Origin: Chlorophyllum brunneum
Taxonomy: Eukaryota > Basidiomycota > Agaricomycetes > Agaricales > Agaricaceae
Direction: 5' to 3'
Assembly (NCBI GenBank): GCA_963576785.1
Contig: OY756147.1
Location: forward strand, 744,001 to 808,000
DNA: 64,000 bases
Program-made: the position numbers and the translations under genes
In this document: piece after piece, positions 47,078 through 62,981 of the stretch
Numbering within the stretch: the first letter of the stretch is position 1
Layout: each line of letters begins with the position of its first letter
The notes under the pieces: generated by a model
Seen by the model: only the letters and a program-made list of their open reading frames with translations
Databases searched by the model: none
What the model was told of the DNA's origin: nothing

Positions 47078-48945
47078 TTACATCCTGAATGACCTATCAT
47101 CTGCATTCTCTGGCCAAGTCTTGGACCAAGTGTCTTGTGCTTTAGCGAAATCTCTCATGGCGGCTATGTTTATCCGTGTTAAAGGGACTTTTACTATGTG
47201 ACGAAGTTGAGATGACGCACTGAGTGATCCGTCGTACCATGGTTTATCAGCGACATGGTCTGGGAACCAACCGGATGTACCACCCGCCGCGAGATTTATC
47301 ATGAGGTAAAATGCTGTTGTTCGTTAGGAAGGGTATGGAAGAGAGAAAGGGGGCGCTTACGTTGATCAAAGGGAGCGTTTTTTCCGGCTTGGCTCCATGG
47401 ATTTTCGACTACGACTTGTGCGGAACCGTTTTGCGCTGTTAGGGGAAACCTGTTATTTCTTCGTGAGTACGATTTTGTTTACGGTAATGGGGTACTTACG
47501 ATCCTCTCTCCCAAAATCCATCTTTTCTCCCACCCAATCCGATGTTCAACATCGCCGTCACTCTAGTATCGGTATAAAATCTCATAAAACTCTCATCCCA
47601 CTCCATAGCAAAAGTATGAAAATCTTTATCGAAAGAAGATCGTTTCATACTATACCAACCGAAGATTTGTTTGAAGAGGGAGGGAAGAGGACCGTAGTTG
47701 ATACTGCTGAGGACATAATTGATTCCTTGGCCGTCGTTGTAAGAGGGAGAATTGCCGCGAGAGGAGAGAAGAGTTAGAAAGCCGCTTTGAGGCCAGGGAC
47801 CGTAGGTGTTTGATTGTGGGAGGAGGGAGATGGTAGGCCAGAGCCAGTCGCTGAAAGTTTCGAGTGAGTGATTTTTTAGTGAGCTGAAACCAGGCTAACG
47901 CACCCCCTAGGTAATTTTGCGCGGATTTGGACTTTACCGTATTTGATGGATTTTTTGTCTTTGGTGTGGATGCGGGCACTGCGGACGGGGTTGATGACGG
48001 CGCCTGTGGAGGGATTGGAGTGTGTGCTGCAGGCGGTACGGTTGTTGGTCGTACAACCGTCGAGAGTGTAGTTGCCGCCGTTGAAGATGTTGAGGTTGGG
48101 CAAGTCGGAGGTGGTTAGTGTTGGGTGGATGTAGAGCTGGGAATTTTGAATGTAGAGGTTTGTGTCTGATTTGGTTGTCATTTCGAATTCACCGTTTCTG
48201 ATAAATGTGTTAGTTGATTTTTTTAGTGGAGAGGGGATGCGCACCCAAAACCACCGAGTTCGACATCGCGGGACCAATTTGATTCGTCGAGGGTGCCGCT
48301 GTTAAAGTTTTCATCGAGGACAAGACAGAGTTGGCTGTCGTCGAGCTTTTTGGCTTCTGTTGCACCGAGGTAACACAAGGCAGCGGCACCGATGATACCA
48401 AGGACGATACAGGCAAAGGTAAGCCACCAGCCTAAGCGGGCTTCTCGATCTGGTTCTTGCAGCCATGGTTTATCGCTTTCGTCTAGTTTCTGGTGCAACC
48501 TCGTGCTGGGGAGTGGTGCACGAGACTGGATGGGGAGGGCAGCAGAACTGCCGTTGGGAGAAGTAGCTGTGTTCTGGAGAGCGACGAGCTGGTGGTTGTA
48601 GTTTGGCGGAGACCAGAGCGAGGAGGACGGACGGGAGGCCGGAGAGAGGAACGGGGCACGGAAGGAGTGGGTGCTTGCGCTCCGGGGGATGGAGTTGGCG
48701 GCGGCGCTGTTGCGGTAGAGCGAGCCCTCGGCCATGAAGGGGGCGTGTGGGCGCTCGAGGTCGGGGGAGGTGCGGTAGACGGAGGAGAGGGAGGAGCGAC
48801 GCCGACCGAGGCCGGGGATGGAGGTGCCGGGGTCGGGGTTGCCAGGGTAGGCTTGGAAGGGGAAGAAGAAGGAGGACGGCGGCGGTCGTCTCTCGTCTGC
48901 CATGTAGCGCGACCGCCGGGTGTAGATGGCAGAGTCTTCAGCCAT
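47078..48945 (-). CDS. Kre6/Skn1-type GH16 membrane protein, beta-glucan assembly; catalytic motif missing
   Basis: Five exons (48945-48245, 48197-47904, 47850-47500, 47449-47361, 47313-47078) give about 556 residues. A Ser/Pro-rich cytosolic tail is followed by one transmembrane helix near residue 175-195 (WWLTFACIVLGIIGAAALCY) and a lumenal GH16 domain: [54 protein letters not shown], and FYLMINLAAGGTSGWFPD. The family is needed for beta-1,6-glucan in fungal walls. The segment that is normally SGEIDxxESRGN reads SGFLTLLSSRGN, so both catalytic Glu and the Asp are absent. The C-terminus is uncertain because the TAA lies within a good splice donor. Confidence 0.87.
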
Positions 48946-49062
48946 GCCTGTTTGACGTCACAGCCACCCTCTTATCATCTTCCTCTCTTGGCCCCCGACC
49001 ACCCCTCCTCCCTCTTATTATTTCAGTCCCTCTCCTCTCTCCTTCCATCCACCCCCTTCTCC
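48946..49062. promoter_or_regulatory. 117-bp divergent promoter, GH16 and GT2 genes
   Basis: Start codons of two membrane or cell-wall genes face away from each other across 117 bp. The gap is pyrimidine-rich on the plus strand (repeated CTCC/TCTC), a common feature just upstream of starts in basidiomycetes. No TATA box seen. Confidence 0.6.
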
Positions 49063-52000
49063 ATGGACTACGACCGCAACGATGCCCTCCTCCACTGGCT
49101 CTTTCGCCAGACCCAGGGCGACGCGTGGTTCAGGCCCAACGAAGAGAACATCTCCTCTGGCGTTGCTCTTCGCGTCTCTGACGGTCTGTTCTCTATCTTG
49201 TCCTCTCTCCGTTGCTCATTATTTCTACAGGGAGCGGGCCCCCCGAATTTCGAGTGTTCCCATACGAGAACGCCACCCTCGAGCCATTCGAGACAGCCGT
49301 CGCTGCTCTCAATCCTCTCGTCGCCGTCAAGGTGCGGTCGGCCGCCGTGCACGCGGCCCTTGCAGAAGTGTGCGTACAGACCAACTTCATCTCATCTGGT
49401 ACCCCGGAACCCCGATCTTGGGCCTCGCGGTGTACCAAACTTGGACATCACGTAAATGGCCACTCACCCGCGGCACACACCACCACCTGTCTCTTTGTCT
49501 TCTGGACTGCCCCGTTTTATTTTCTTATTCATTTGCGCACCATCTCCACTTGTGGCTAATTCTTTCTACCTCCAGTGAACCCGAGGCAAAGTCCATCTAT
49601 GTCGACGCCAACACGCGTATCCAAGTCATTGACACCATGCTCCACCTCCCTCAGGCTGATCGCGACCAAAACGCCGCTTTCATTGTAAGTCTCTTTAATT
49701 ATTCGGCTACCAATCATCTATCACGTGTAATCCCAGCGCGATGAACGTGTCATGGTCATCTGGTCACAGAATCTCGACACCATCGTTTCAGCTTGTAATG
49801 ATTTCGAGGAACGTCTTATCAAACTTCTTTGGCGCTCAAGGGCCCCCGTTGGGACTACCACTACTTCTTCGTCTGCCGCTCCTTCCGATAATGATCATGG
49901 AAGTGCAGAGGCTGCCAATGCGAAGCCTCCATCGCGCGTGGCATCCAATCAAGCAAGTCTCCACCAGGCCAGTCTACGTGCTGGTGTTCGCGTTTATGGC
50001 ATGGAAGACGTCCAGATCAATGCCCCAGATGAAAAAGGTAAATCCAAGGAAAAGTCCAAGGAAGAACTCGACGAGGTTACGACTATCACCCAAACGAAGC
50101 GGACTTGGTACGGCAAGAAATACCACGTAGAGGTTGACCTTGAGAGTCAGTCGAATAAGCGCCCTGCGAGACTGTACGCTCCTTTGTACAATGGTCTAGC
50201 CGCTGCTCTGTCCCTTGGTGCGTACTATCTTTGCCATTTGTTTTTATTTCGTCTGACATGTGCTAGTCTTCGTCGGCAATGGTATCAGGACACTCCTCAG
50301 AGAATGGTTCCTCGACGGCGACTTTACCCGTTTCGCCCTCCTTGCCGTCGCTCCTCTCCTTTTCTGTGTCTCCCTCGTATGGTCCTTCCTCTTAAACCTC
50401 ACCAAGTCACCTCACCGTCTTCAACAGTTCTTCTCAATCCAAATGATCCAAAATCTCACCATGGCAATCGGCCCTATCGCCCACTATCACTCCAATTCCA
50501 AATACTACTCTGCCATCAAACCACGTCCGAACAAAGAAATCGACAACGACCTCCCACATATCACTATTCAGATGCCGGTGTATAAAGAGAGTTTACAGAC
50601 CGTCTTGGCCCCTAGTATTGAAACTTTGAAGCGCGCCATGCAGACTTATGCGCGTCAGGGTGGGACCTCGACTATTTTTATCAATGATGATGGACTTCGA
50701 GTGAGTTCTCTCCCTTAACATCTTCAATATTGATTGAATTGTCGTGCTTAGTTGCTCTCGCCTGCGGAACGTGATGAACGCCTGGCGTATTATGCCAATC
50801 ACAATATTGGATGGGTAGCCCGACCGAAACATGATTCAGAGCCTGATGGTTTCAAGCGTGCTGGGAGGTTCAAGAAAGCTTCCAATATGAATTATGGTGA
50901 GTACGCAAGTGTGTCGTTTGTGTCGTTGTTACAACGACTTTTTTTGTAGGGCTAGCGTTGTCTTTGAAAGCGGAGAAACATTTGGAGAAATTGATTACCG
51001 AGAGGGCTGCTGGGGGTGCTAGAGCCGGAACGCCAGGCGAGCATGGAGACAGATCGAATCCCAGTTCGAATAGTGGTTCTGCGTCTGGTCATCCTCCCCA
51101 AGCACGAGGTTCCACACCAACAACTTCAAACCCAAACTCGCTTTCTAGCCACCCTCGTCCACAATCTCCACAACAAAAACAACACGGTCTTCAATATCAA
51201 AATCACGATGGTACAGATTCCGTAGTATGGGGTCCACCAAACACGCCTCAGCCTACATCAGGACTTTTATCTGATGGTGATTTGGAAGAAAAGGCTTTGG
51301 CGTTGGCAATTGAAGAGACTTGGGATGAGAGTGGTAAGAGACCAAAATGGAGGCCTTGGGGAGCTAATGGGCGTGCGACGAGGATTGGAGAGATTGTGTT
51401 GATTGTGGATTCGGATACGGTGGTGCCGGAGGATTGTTTGAGAGATGCAGCGAGGGAGTTGGCGGCTAGTCCGAGAGTTGGGATTATTCAACATGAAAGT
51501 GGTACGTGGTTGTGTTATTTTTTCTTCTTCCGGATGTTGATTTGGTTTTTAGATGTGATGCAGGTTGCGCATCATTGGTTCGAGAATGGGATTGCATATT
51601 TTACGAGGAGGATCAACAAGTGTATTTCGATGTGTATGTGCTTTTTTTCGTTTGTGATATTGATATCTGATCCGGACTTGTAGCTTGTGCCAACGGCGAA
51701 GTTGCGCCGTTCGTAGGTCATAATGCGTAAGTCCACTACATCTCGCTTATCGTACTTTTTACATAACTGGACTAGGTTTTTGCGATGGAAGGCGATTCAG
51801 GATGCTGCCTTTATCGATCCCGCGGATGGGAAGGAGAAGATATGGTCGGAAAGTAATGTGTCGGAGGATTTTGATATGGCACTGAGGTTGTTGCAGAGGG
51901 GGTATATTATTAGGTGCGTTCCATTCTACCTACTTATCGCATGGGGAAACTGATTATTATGGTTATGATTATGGTTACATTGATGATGTCAGGTGGGCAA

Positions 52001-52996
52001 CGTACTCGATGGGAGGTTTCAAAGAAGGTGTGTCGCTTAGTGTGGATGATGAGGTTAATCGATGGCAGAAGTACGCTTATGGGTGTAATGAGTGAGTTTT
52101 TGGTTTCTACACGGAGTTACTTGGGATAGACTGTTGATCCGCCGCGGCGTGTGTAGGATGTTGTTCAATCCTCTTATTCAGTGGTGGCGCCGAGGACCGA
52201 TCGCGTCTCAAATACACAGGTTTGTATGGTCCAAAGCACCGATTCATTACAAGATCTCGATGTTATCTTGTACGCCTTTTTCTTGCCCGTTTGCGATACA
52301 AGTGCTGACGAGGTGATGTCAGATATGTTTTCATATTATGGGATTGCGGCATCGATCACGATTTCGTTGATCAATTATGTATTGCTTGGATTCGAGTTTC
52401 CTGTGGATGGGTATTTTATGCATTCGTTTGAGATTTGGTTAGCGACGGTTGTGGTGTTTTGGGGTTCTGGAACGGTTGGGTATACGCTTTTGGAATATCG
52501 GTTAGGTGAAAAACGTCTGGTACGTAGTAGTTTTTTTCTCTTAAACCAAACACTCACTCGTTCTACAGATGTACGCGTTATTCGAAAACATCCTCTGGAT
52601 CCCGTTCTTCTTTTTCTTCTTTGGAGGACTCTCGATTCCGCTTTCGCAGGCGATTTTGGCGCATTTGTTTTCGTATAATATTCAGTGGACGGCGACGATT
52701 AAAGAAGTGCAGAGGTCGAATTTTTTTAAAGAGATTCCAAAGATTTGTAAGAGGTTTTGGTTTCCGTTGGGTGTGTCGGTTGTGGTTTTAGTTGGGATGG
52801 TTGTTTGTGCGTCGGGGATGGTGGGGATTGATTGGAGAGTGGATGGAGAGGCTTGGGCTGTTATTGTTCCACTTGCGTGAGTGTGTTGTGATCTTTTTTT
52901 TTCGACTTTGTTGATGATGGCTGTAGTATATCGGCTGGATGTCATATCTTGTTCCCGATTGTGTTGAACCCGTGGTTGATGGTGTTTTCTTATTGA
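49063..52996 (+). CDS. Family-2 glycosyltransferase, multi-pass membrane protein
   Basis: Fifteen exons joined in phase give 1009 residues: 49063-49183, 49231-49369, 49576-49684, 49737-50217, 50267-50700, 50752-50896, 50950-51501, 51553-51633, 51684-51726, 51776-51913, 51993-52091, 52157-52269, 52323-52519, 52569-52876, 52927-52996. A soluble N-terminus (HWLFRQTQGDAWFRPNEEN) precedes a membrane segment pair. The GT2 core has ITIQMPVYKESL, the nucleotide-sugar IVDSDTVVPED, the acceptor/base SEDFDMALRLLQRGY and NPLIQWWRRGP, which stands for QxxRW. Four or more C-terminal helices follow. Processive GT2 enzymes such as chitin and hyaluronan synthases share this plan, but I cannot name the polysaccharide. 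A poorly conserved insert with Ser/Gln/Pro lies in exon 7. Confidence 0.9.
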
Positions 52997-55313
52997 TTCA
53001 AACGTTTATGAACCCTGACGAGAGACACGATATTTTTTACGACGGCTGCTATTTGTAGGACTTTTTTCTTGTGCTATCGAGAGGACGATTTGGATGGACG
53101 TATAGATTATATACTTACACTGCATTGGACTTTGTTTTCCTTCTTTTTAGTCAAGTCCGTTCATTTCAATTGCCTTTCCTTTTTTTACTATCGTACTTTG
53201 TTGCTTGCTTGCTTTTGGAGGGGGCTTCTTGTTCTGGTAACGAGCTGTTCTTGAAGATGGAATAACTGTAGATCGCTAAGTTTCTTGCGGGGTTCAATGC
53301 TTTGAATCATATCGCCGTATTCACTAGTCGTTGCAATCGATCCTAGGTACTTTGCGATGTGCCTATGTGTCTTTGTTTTTGGTGATGTAAGTGGTGAGAA
53401 ACGAGCTAGAAAAGCTCTGGCGTAGCCTGTGTATGGAATTTTGTTTGACATACTAAAGGACTTGACAACGACATCTTTTCGGGAGAGAAAATGACACCAA
53501 GTGCTGTGTGACATACCACCAGGATCAACTTGTACCCTAGACGCTTATGCTTATTATCTCGGGTGTTTCCGGGGTCTCTCGTTTTACAGCACGTTTTCTT
53601 TTTTATTCGAAGGCACCCGAGTTTGCGATATAGATGTAAAAATTAAACTTCTTGATTGATTAGCACCTCTTGTCCCGGGTGAACGGGAAGCGTGGGTTTG
53701 TGTGTGGGGTGTATTTTTATATATTGCTAAGTAGAGGGTTTGTGTGATCTCCGTTGATGGGGTGTTCCGAAACTGTATGGGTGGGTGTATGCATGGCGTT
53801 GAGGGGGTGGTTGGAACTTGGATTGAGTTGGTTTTTTGTATGGATGAGGGTTTGGTTGGTGTGTAGTATTGGGATGTGAGGGAACGTTGATGGGGCTTGT
53901 CAATGGGTTGGGGGGTTCTAGCAGTCGAATGTTCAACTACTTTTTTTCTTTTTACTGTGGTTACGTTGATTTGAGGAATTAGAACCTCGGAATAGTAATG
54001 GTTCTGTGAAGTTGCGTCATTTGTTCGTGGTGTGATGAGAGGCGGGTACGAGTTGACTAGACTCGTTTTAGGGCGAGGTTTTGTGTGGATGTGTCAGGAG
54101 GGAAAGGAATTTTGGCAACGTTGAAGCCTTGAGGTAGGGGAGCTTCCTGGGTTGTTGATTGGGGGGCGTGGATCATTAGAAGTTGGGTGTTGGTGTGGTC
54201 GGGTATAACGCACAGCTCAGGGGGTTGAGTATCTATTAGAGTGATAGAGGGAGCGATCTTAGGTATGTGACTTCTACTGATGGAACCTCGCCGCTGGGTT
54301 AGGAGTCGACCAAGAAGAGGGAAACGTGGCTTGTGCGTAATCAGAACGTGTAGGTTCTTGTGGTGGCGTGTGTGGTACTTTTGTGAGTCATGGAGAGGGA
54401 TGGGAATGAATATACACATTTTTGGCGGATGAGATCGAGCGGGTGTTTGTGTTTCTTAAGCGCCGCAGATGTGCAACTGGGAAATCGTATCAGGATTTTG
54501 AAAAGTTATATGAGGGCGGTTGCGATATCTTCGGTTTGTATAATTATGGGTGATGCTCGGAGTCCGGTGGATAATGAGTTGTGCGTCAGTACTTGGTTGA
54601 GAAATCAGAAACCTCGTCAGAGCGGAAATCAAAAGACCGGTGAACATGGATCGAGGAACAGAAGCTACTGGTTATGAAGGGTGCGGGTAGAGTTCTAGAG
54701 AAGGCTGATGTCCTACCTGGCATAACTCTTTTTTTGGGCATGTAGGCATGACGCCCTTGCGGTGATTTAGTTATCTATTGGAGATGAACTGTCTTAAAGG
54801 TACACCGAGCGCGCAAGAGAAGCATCAATCATTAGTGTGAGTATGGGCAAATGCCGATAGTAGCACGATGAGAAGCGGAGTAGGCCCTAATCCTCGATTT
54901 GGAAGACACTTGTGATATGAAAAATTGCTACGAGACCGCAATCTGAACGACTCGGAAATTCCCAGGGTTAGTTTCTTCTGGTGAACCAGTAGACTGGAAA
55001 GTCCTCGGTGTTTTTTAATCAGGTTACCAGAACCGTCTATGGCCGATGTGTCGCCTCACTTGTGCTGGGTCCACCAAGAGGATCGACAAGTGAGGCTGGG
55101 AAGGCGAGGTGAGATAATGGTTGAAGAACGCGGTTCCGAGCCGGTGGAATCATTCGCTAGCCTGTTCAAGATGGTGTAGGGGGTTCCAGCGTTGTACGAA
55201 CACCAACTTCATCTTGTGGGTGTAAGGGTTTCGTGAGAGAGTGCTGGCTGTCGGAGTTTGCCGAGAGAGTAAATCTTTGGGTGTGAGCGTGATTGGATGT
55301 ATTTTATCACAAA
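52997..55313. other. Long gene-free stretch between GT2 and eIF3l
   Basis: 2.3 kb without a frame I can support on either strand. 53640-53960 is G/T-rich on the plus strand (repeats of GGGTTTGTGTG type). A minus-strand open frame at 54419-54057 (120 residues) has no recognisable features. Nothing else seen. Confidence 0.5.
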
Positions 55314-57769
55314 ATGGCGCACCAGCAAGTGCCGATGTGGGCTGCGGAGGCTGATATCGACGAAGAGGTCGACTCAATTCTTGCCATTGGAAACTACGGT
55401 CAAGGTCGTTTTGAGGATGGTACGCCTTCACAAACCCTTGAGTCGCTTGCGGTGTTGATCTGTCGTTCCAGCACCCATACAACATCCTCCGCTCGATGAA
55501 GCTGCGTTGATCGCTATCCAACAACATATGGCACAACAGGCCGCTTTCGCCCAGATTCCGGACGTTGTCAAGGCCGTGAGTACGCCACGGAGATCAAATA
55601 CCATCTCACATTGACATTCATTGACCTAGTTCATTGTTCGGTTCTATCAAGCTGTCCTGGAAAATAACCTCGAGGAAATCACTGCTGCATATGAGAGTGG
55701 CTGGAACATGTACACGGAAAAGTTCTATTCCAGGACAGAATGGCCTGAGGCGGAAATTATCGCACCCCTGGTCAATGACGGTGCGCTGCCCGTTTTGTTT
55801 GTCTTGTTTCTCTCATTGAGATCGCTTAGATCCCATCTTCCTCATCCTCTATCGTGAACTTTACTACCGCCACGTTTATTCACGACTTCAGCCCAATATC
55901 GACGACAGGTTCCACTCCTATGAAAACAGCTGCGAGTTGTTCAACTACCTCCTTAGTGCGTCGCTCTGGCGAGGAAAATCATGTACACGCTGTTGACCAT
56001 CTCGATCAGACTCCGATGGGCCAGTGAAACTTGAGCTACCTGAACAGTGGCTTTGGGACATTATCGACGAATTCATCTACCAGTATCAGGTTTTCTGCAC
56101 GTGGAGGTCCAAAGTGAAAAGCAAAACGGACGACGAGCTCGTCATGCTCGCTGAGGGAGGTCCTGTGCGTGTACCACTTCATTTCATCTCCTCTGATGAC
56201 TGAATCAGCTTGCACTAGGTCTGGAGCTCTTACAGTGTTCTCAATGTTCTCTACTCGTTGATGCAAAAATCTAGGATTAACGAATATATTATTGCTCAAC
56301 GAGAGGGAAAATCACCAGAAGAAATCGTGTTCGTGCAACCCTTCTTAATCCACCTCAAAATTAACACTATCATCACAGTGAAATTATTGGAGAATATGGC
56401 CAGCGTCCCCTCTACAGGATGCTGGGCTATTTCAGCATCATTGGGCTCTTGCGGGTTCACGTCTTACTTGGCGACTTCACCCTTGCACTCAAGGTCATGG
56501 AGAACGTTGAGCTTAACCAAAAAGTACGTCAAGGGGCACGTACGCTTCCTTTCTACACTCATGGTTCTGTAGTCACCCTTCACACGCGTAACGGCATGTC
56601 ATGTTACGACCTATTACTACGTCGGTTTCTGCTACATCACGCTCAGACGGTACCCAGATGCTATCCGTACATTTGTAACCATCCTCAATTTCATCATGCG
56701 GATGCGTCAATATCACACAAGAAGCTATCAATACGATCAAGTTAGATCCCGTTGCCTCCTTTGCACCCATTACCTTAACTGACTTTTTTCTCCAGATCAG
56801 TAAAACAGCGGATCGAATGTACGCTTTCTTCGCGATCTGCAATGCGCTCTCGCCAACGCGGCTGGACGATAATATCGCGAACATTGCAAAGGAGCGGTTT
56901 AGTGAACAGTATGGTAAAATTTCTCGTGGGGGGTTCGTCATATCTGCTCTTCCCCCAATCCTCCGATTCTCATATTATCTACCCAACAGACAAGAAGCAC
57001 TCAGCGCATTTGAAGAACTCTTCCTCTATGCTTGTCCCAAGTTCATCTCTGCTAACCCACCTCCTTACGAAGATCCCAACGCCTTATCTGCCCTCCTTCA
57101 ACCTTCTTCTCCTGCTGATACCTCACCCTCTGGCTACGACGCAACACAGCGACATCTCGCTCTCTTCCTCTCCGATGTTGCTACTCAGTTACCCGTCCCC
57201 ACGTTACGCAGTTTCTTGAAGCTTTATACGAGCCTTGATGCCAAGAAGCTAGCTAACTTCTTGGATGCAGATGAGGAGGAGATGGTACAGGAGATGATGG
57301 TAATGAAGCAGGCCAGTAAGAGTCTCAGCAGAGTTCCCGGGACAGAGTTTAAAGGTCTTCTGGATGGACAAATGACGACGACGAGTGATTTGAACTTCGT
57401 TATCGATGAAGTGAGTTGTTCACCTATCTTCATAGTACACTCACATTGGCTAAATGATCATAGAACATGGTCCATATCACCGAATCCACCGTTGGTCGTC
57501 GTTATGCAGGGTGGTTCATCAAAAATACGGAACGTGCACAAAAGATCTTTGACGATCTCAAACATATGCCTCTACCTACTCCCCATACATCCATTGCCAA
57601 CACATCACCCGTATGGGGTGGAGGTGCGAATCCGGGTATGGCAGCCAGTGCTATTGCTGCGTCTGTGGCTGCCCCTGTTGGAGCACCGAAGGAGGCTACT
57701 GAACCGCAGGCTCAAGTACAATCGCAAAAACCCGCTAGGAAGGTCGTCTGGGGTGGTGTGCGGCCTTGA
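55314..57769 (+). CDS. EIF3L: Eukaryotic translation initiation factor 3 subunit L
   Basis: Ten exons (55314-55419, 55472-55575, 55630-55780, 55830-55955, 56010-56164, 56219-56328, 56379-56523, 56573-56740, 56796-57410, 57464-57769) join in phase to 661 residues. Diagnostic blocks are [75 protein letters not shown] and [17 protein letters not shown], then the PCI region with [13 protein letters not shown]. It is a PCI subunit of the eIF3 complex bound to the 40S ribosome. The last 60 residues are Ala/Pro/Gln-rich and extend beyond animal homologues. Intron 6 begins GTTCGT, a weak donor. Confidence 0.95.
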
Positions 57770-57917
57770 TTAAAATGTCGCTGTGTTAGTAGGTTCTGTT
57801 GTAGATAGTGTAGATAAAGAGATCAGTGCGGTGTATACTGCAAGAGTTTTCTACAACCGTGTGCTCGGAGGGCGAATCCAAAACAATGTTGGTACTGTCC
57901 TGCTTTTACGTTTACAA
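57770..57917. other. 3' flank of eIF3l
   Basis: 148 bp between the eIF3l stop and the tRNA. No feature seen. Confidence 0.4.
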
Positions 57918-58001
57918 GCATTAATGGGGTAGTGGTAACCTGGGTCGTTGCCATTCGAGCGACTAGCTCGACCCGCCGGGGGTTCGATTCCCTCTTAATG
58001 C
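57918..58001 (+). tRNA. trnG-GCC: tRNA-Gly(GCC) with 14-nt intron
   Basis: It folds fully: acceptor GCATTAA/TTAATGC, D stem GGGT/ACCT, anticodon stem GGTCG/CGACC, T stem GGGGG/CCCTC with loop TTCGATT. The anticodon loop reads TTGCCA followed by a 14-nt intron (TTCGAGCGACTAGC) and T, placing the intron after position 37 as is canonical, with anticodon GCC. The internal B box GGGTTCGATTCCC is intact. A pol III terminator (TTTTT) follows near 58008. Confidence 0.92.
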
Positions 58002-58660
58002 AATAACTTTTTCAGTGCTCTTTTTTCATCCGGCATGAACTGGAGCTTATCCGGGGCTCAGGGATTTTGGGAGATGTGGAGCGTGAAGTAAATTGAACAG
58101 ATTTCCGAGATGCTAATCCGTGACTGACTCCTCAAGTCGGAGGACATGGAAGTTCTTTTGAACCTATAATTTTCAGGTGTCCGAGTACTAGACACACCTA
58201 TTGACACCATTGCAAGTGTCTGCGCTTCAGTTATTTGCCACCCCCACAATAACTGACATTCAGGGAGAGACTGTCTGGCAAGGAGCCATGTTTTAGCAGG
58301 TACTGATAATCATTTGTATGGTCAGTCTCCATTTCAATAAGAACAACTTTTTCTGAGACTGTGACTGCCTTGCATTTTGCTTATATGAACTGCGGTAAAA
58401 GTACTGGGCGTCGAGAGTTTCACTCTTCCAAATCGCGCACTGCGGAGGACTTCACTAGAGGGTTATCATGGCTTGTGGTAGTTGTTTTCTAATTCTAGCA
58501 GGGTAAGTCTTTCAGCATAACTTAGAGAAACCCACCCCTGTCAACCTTGACGGTTCTTGTTTAAGGGAAACTGAAACAAATTGTATGATATCTATTACAG
58601 TCTCTATTAAGACAGACTCAAGTCACCCATTATTAAATCTGAACGACGTTTAAAGCCCCA
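58002..58660. other. Intergenic between tRNA-Gly and CDH copy 1
   Basis: 660 bp. The first bases hold the pol III T-run; the rest is the 3' flank of the minus-strand CDH. No gene recognised. Confidence 0.45.
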
Positions 58661-62049
<3,389 letters not shown>

Positions 62050-62981
62050 CTCGTCCCAAGCTTAGTTGCGGGGAGACCAAGGATGCCATTTTATTTGCCC
62101 ACTGATAAAGAGTTTGCGTCCTAGCCGCACCAGACATCCCAGTGGCAAGCGAGAAACCTCCGATTGCGCGGTATGTAATCCAAAAATAATTTTCCTTTCA
62201 CATGTTGAGGGCGCTATTTTTGTTACAGTCTGGTGGACCGTGATGTGGAATAAAAATAATTCGAGATGACCATCCGGTGCAAATGTGCGGATACAAGTCG
62301 GAAGCAGAATGATGACAACCAGGTTTTGGCGAAGGTTGTACTGGTCGGAGAAATAGCCTTGTATGATCATTGTTGTATTGATCCCTCTTGGGATTCGTAA
62401 GAGACTGAGTGTGAGCACTGATGATCTCAGTCCGCCTTCTTGGATGCGACGAATTTCTCGCAAGCTCCGATGAGAAGCCGTTGTGTTTCAGAATGAGATT
62501 GTTTAGAAGGTCATTGCTAGCAGCTTCGCAAAACACGAAGATTAGACTGCTGGCGCATTCAAACAGGACAGGGGATATAGGGAAGGTCTGCAAGAAAAAT
62601 GAAACACGGGAAATTGCCAGGGGGAAACAGCCAATGTCATGGTGAGGGGAAGGGGACGTGAAAAGCAAAGGAGTCGTTGTGTGACCAGAGTCATGCTTGG
62701 GCACAATCAACCTGAATATCACTGTCAGCAAACTGAGCCAAGGTGAACCCAATAGTATTATGATTAGAATGCGGCGATTTGGCAAGGCCTGGGATCATTT
62801 TGGTCCTTGGAATACTCATGTTACCGAAGTGCGAATTGTTTCTCAAGGTGGCGCCACCATCTGAACGCATCGCAAACTCCGGTTATAAGTGGGAGGAGAT
62901 TGAAAGGTGTTTCGTATTGGGCGGAAAGGAACTACTTTTTTCTCTCTCAACATTCTTCTACAGTTCGCTTCCAGTCCTCCA
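62050..62981. other. Promoter region of CDH copy 1
   Basis: 930 bp between the two CDH genes. A minus-strand frame (62785-62198) is open but has no recognisable domain and lies where the promoter must be, so I do not call it. No clear regulatory motif was identified by eye. Confidence 0.45.

Noticed and set aside
48493..49455. 320-residue open frame on the plus strand
   Set aside because: It overlaps exon 1 of the GH16 gene antisense and then runs through the first introns of the GT2 gene. It is a shadow of a GC-rich, Ser/Pro-coding exon.
49370..49455. Reading through after the second GT2 exon as extra coding sequence
   Set aside because: Only the donor at 49370 (GTGCGT) joins in phase to the next exon, which starts with GAACCCGAGGC after one base; the read-through ends out of phase.
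54057..54419. 120-residue minus-strand frame in the GT2-eIF3l gap
   Set aside because: Proline- and histidine-rich low complexity with no recognisable motif or splice continuation.
62198..62785. 195-residue minus-strand open frame between the two CDH genes
   Set aside because: No domain, irregular hydrophobicity, and it occupies the region that must hold the CDH promoter.
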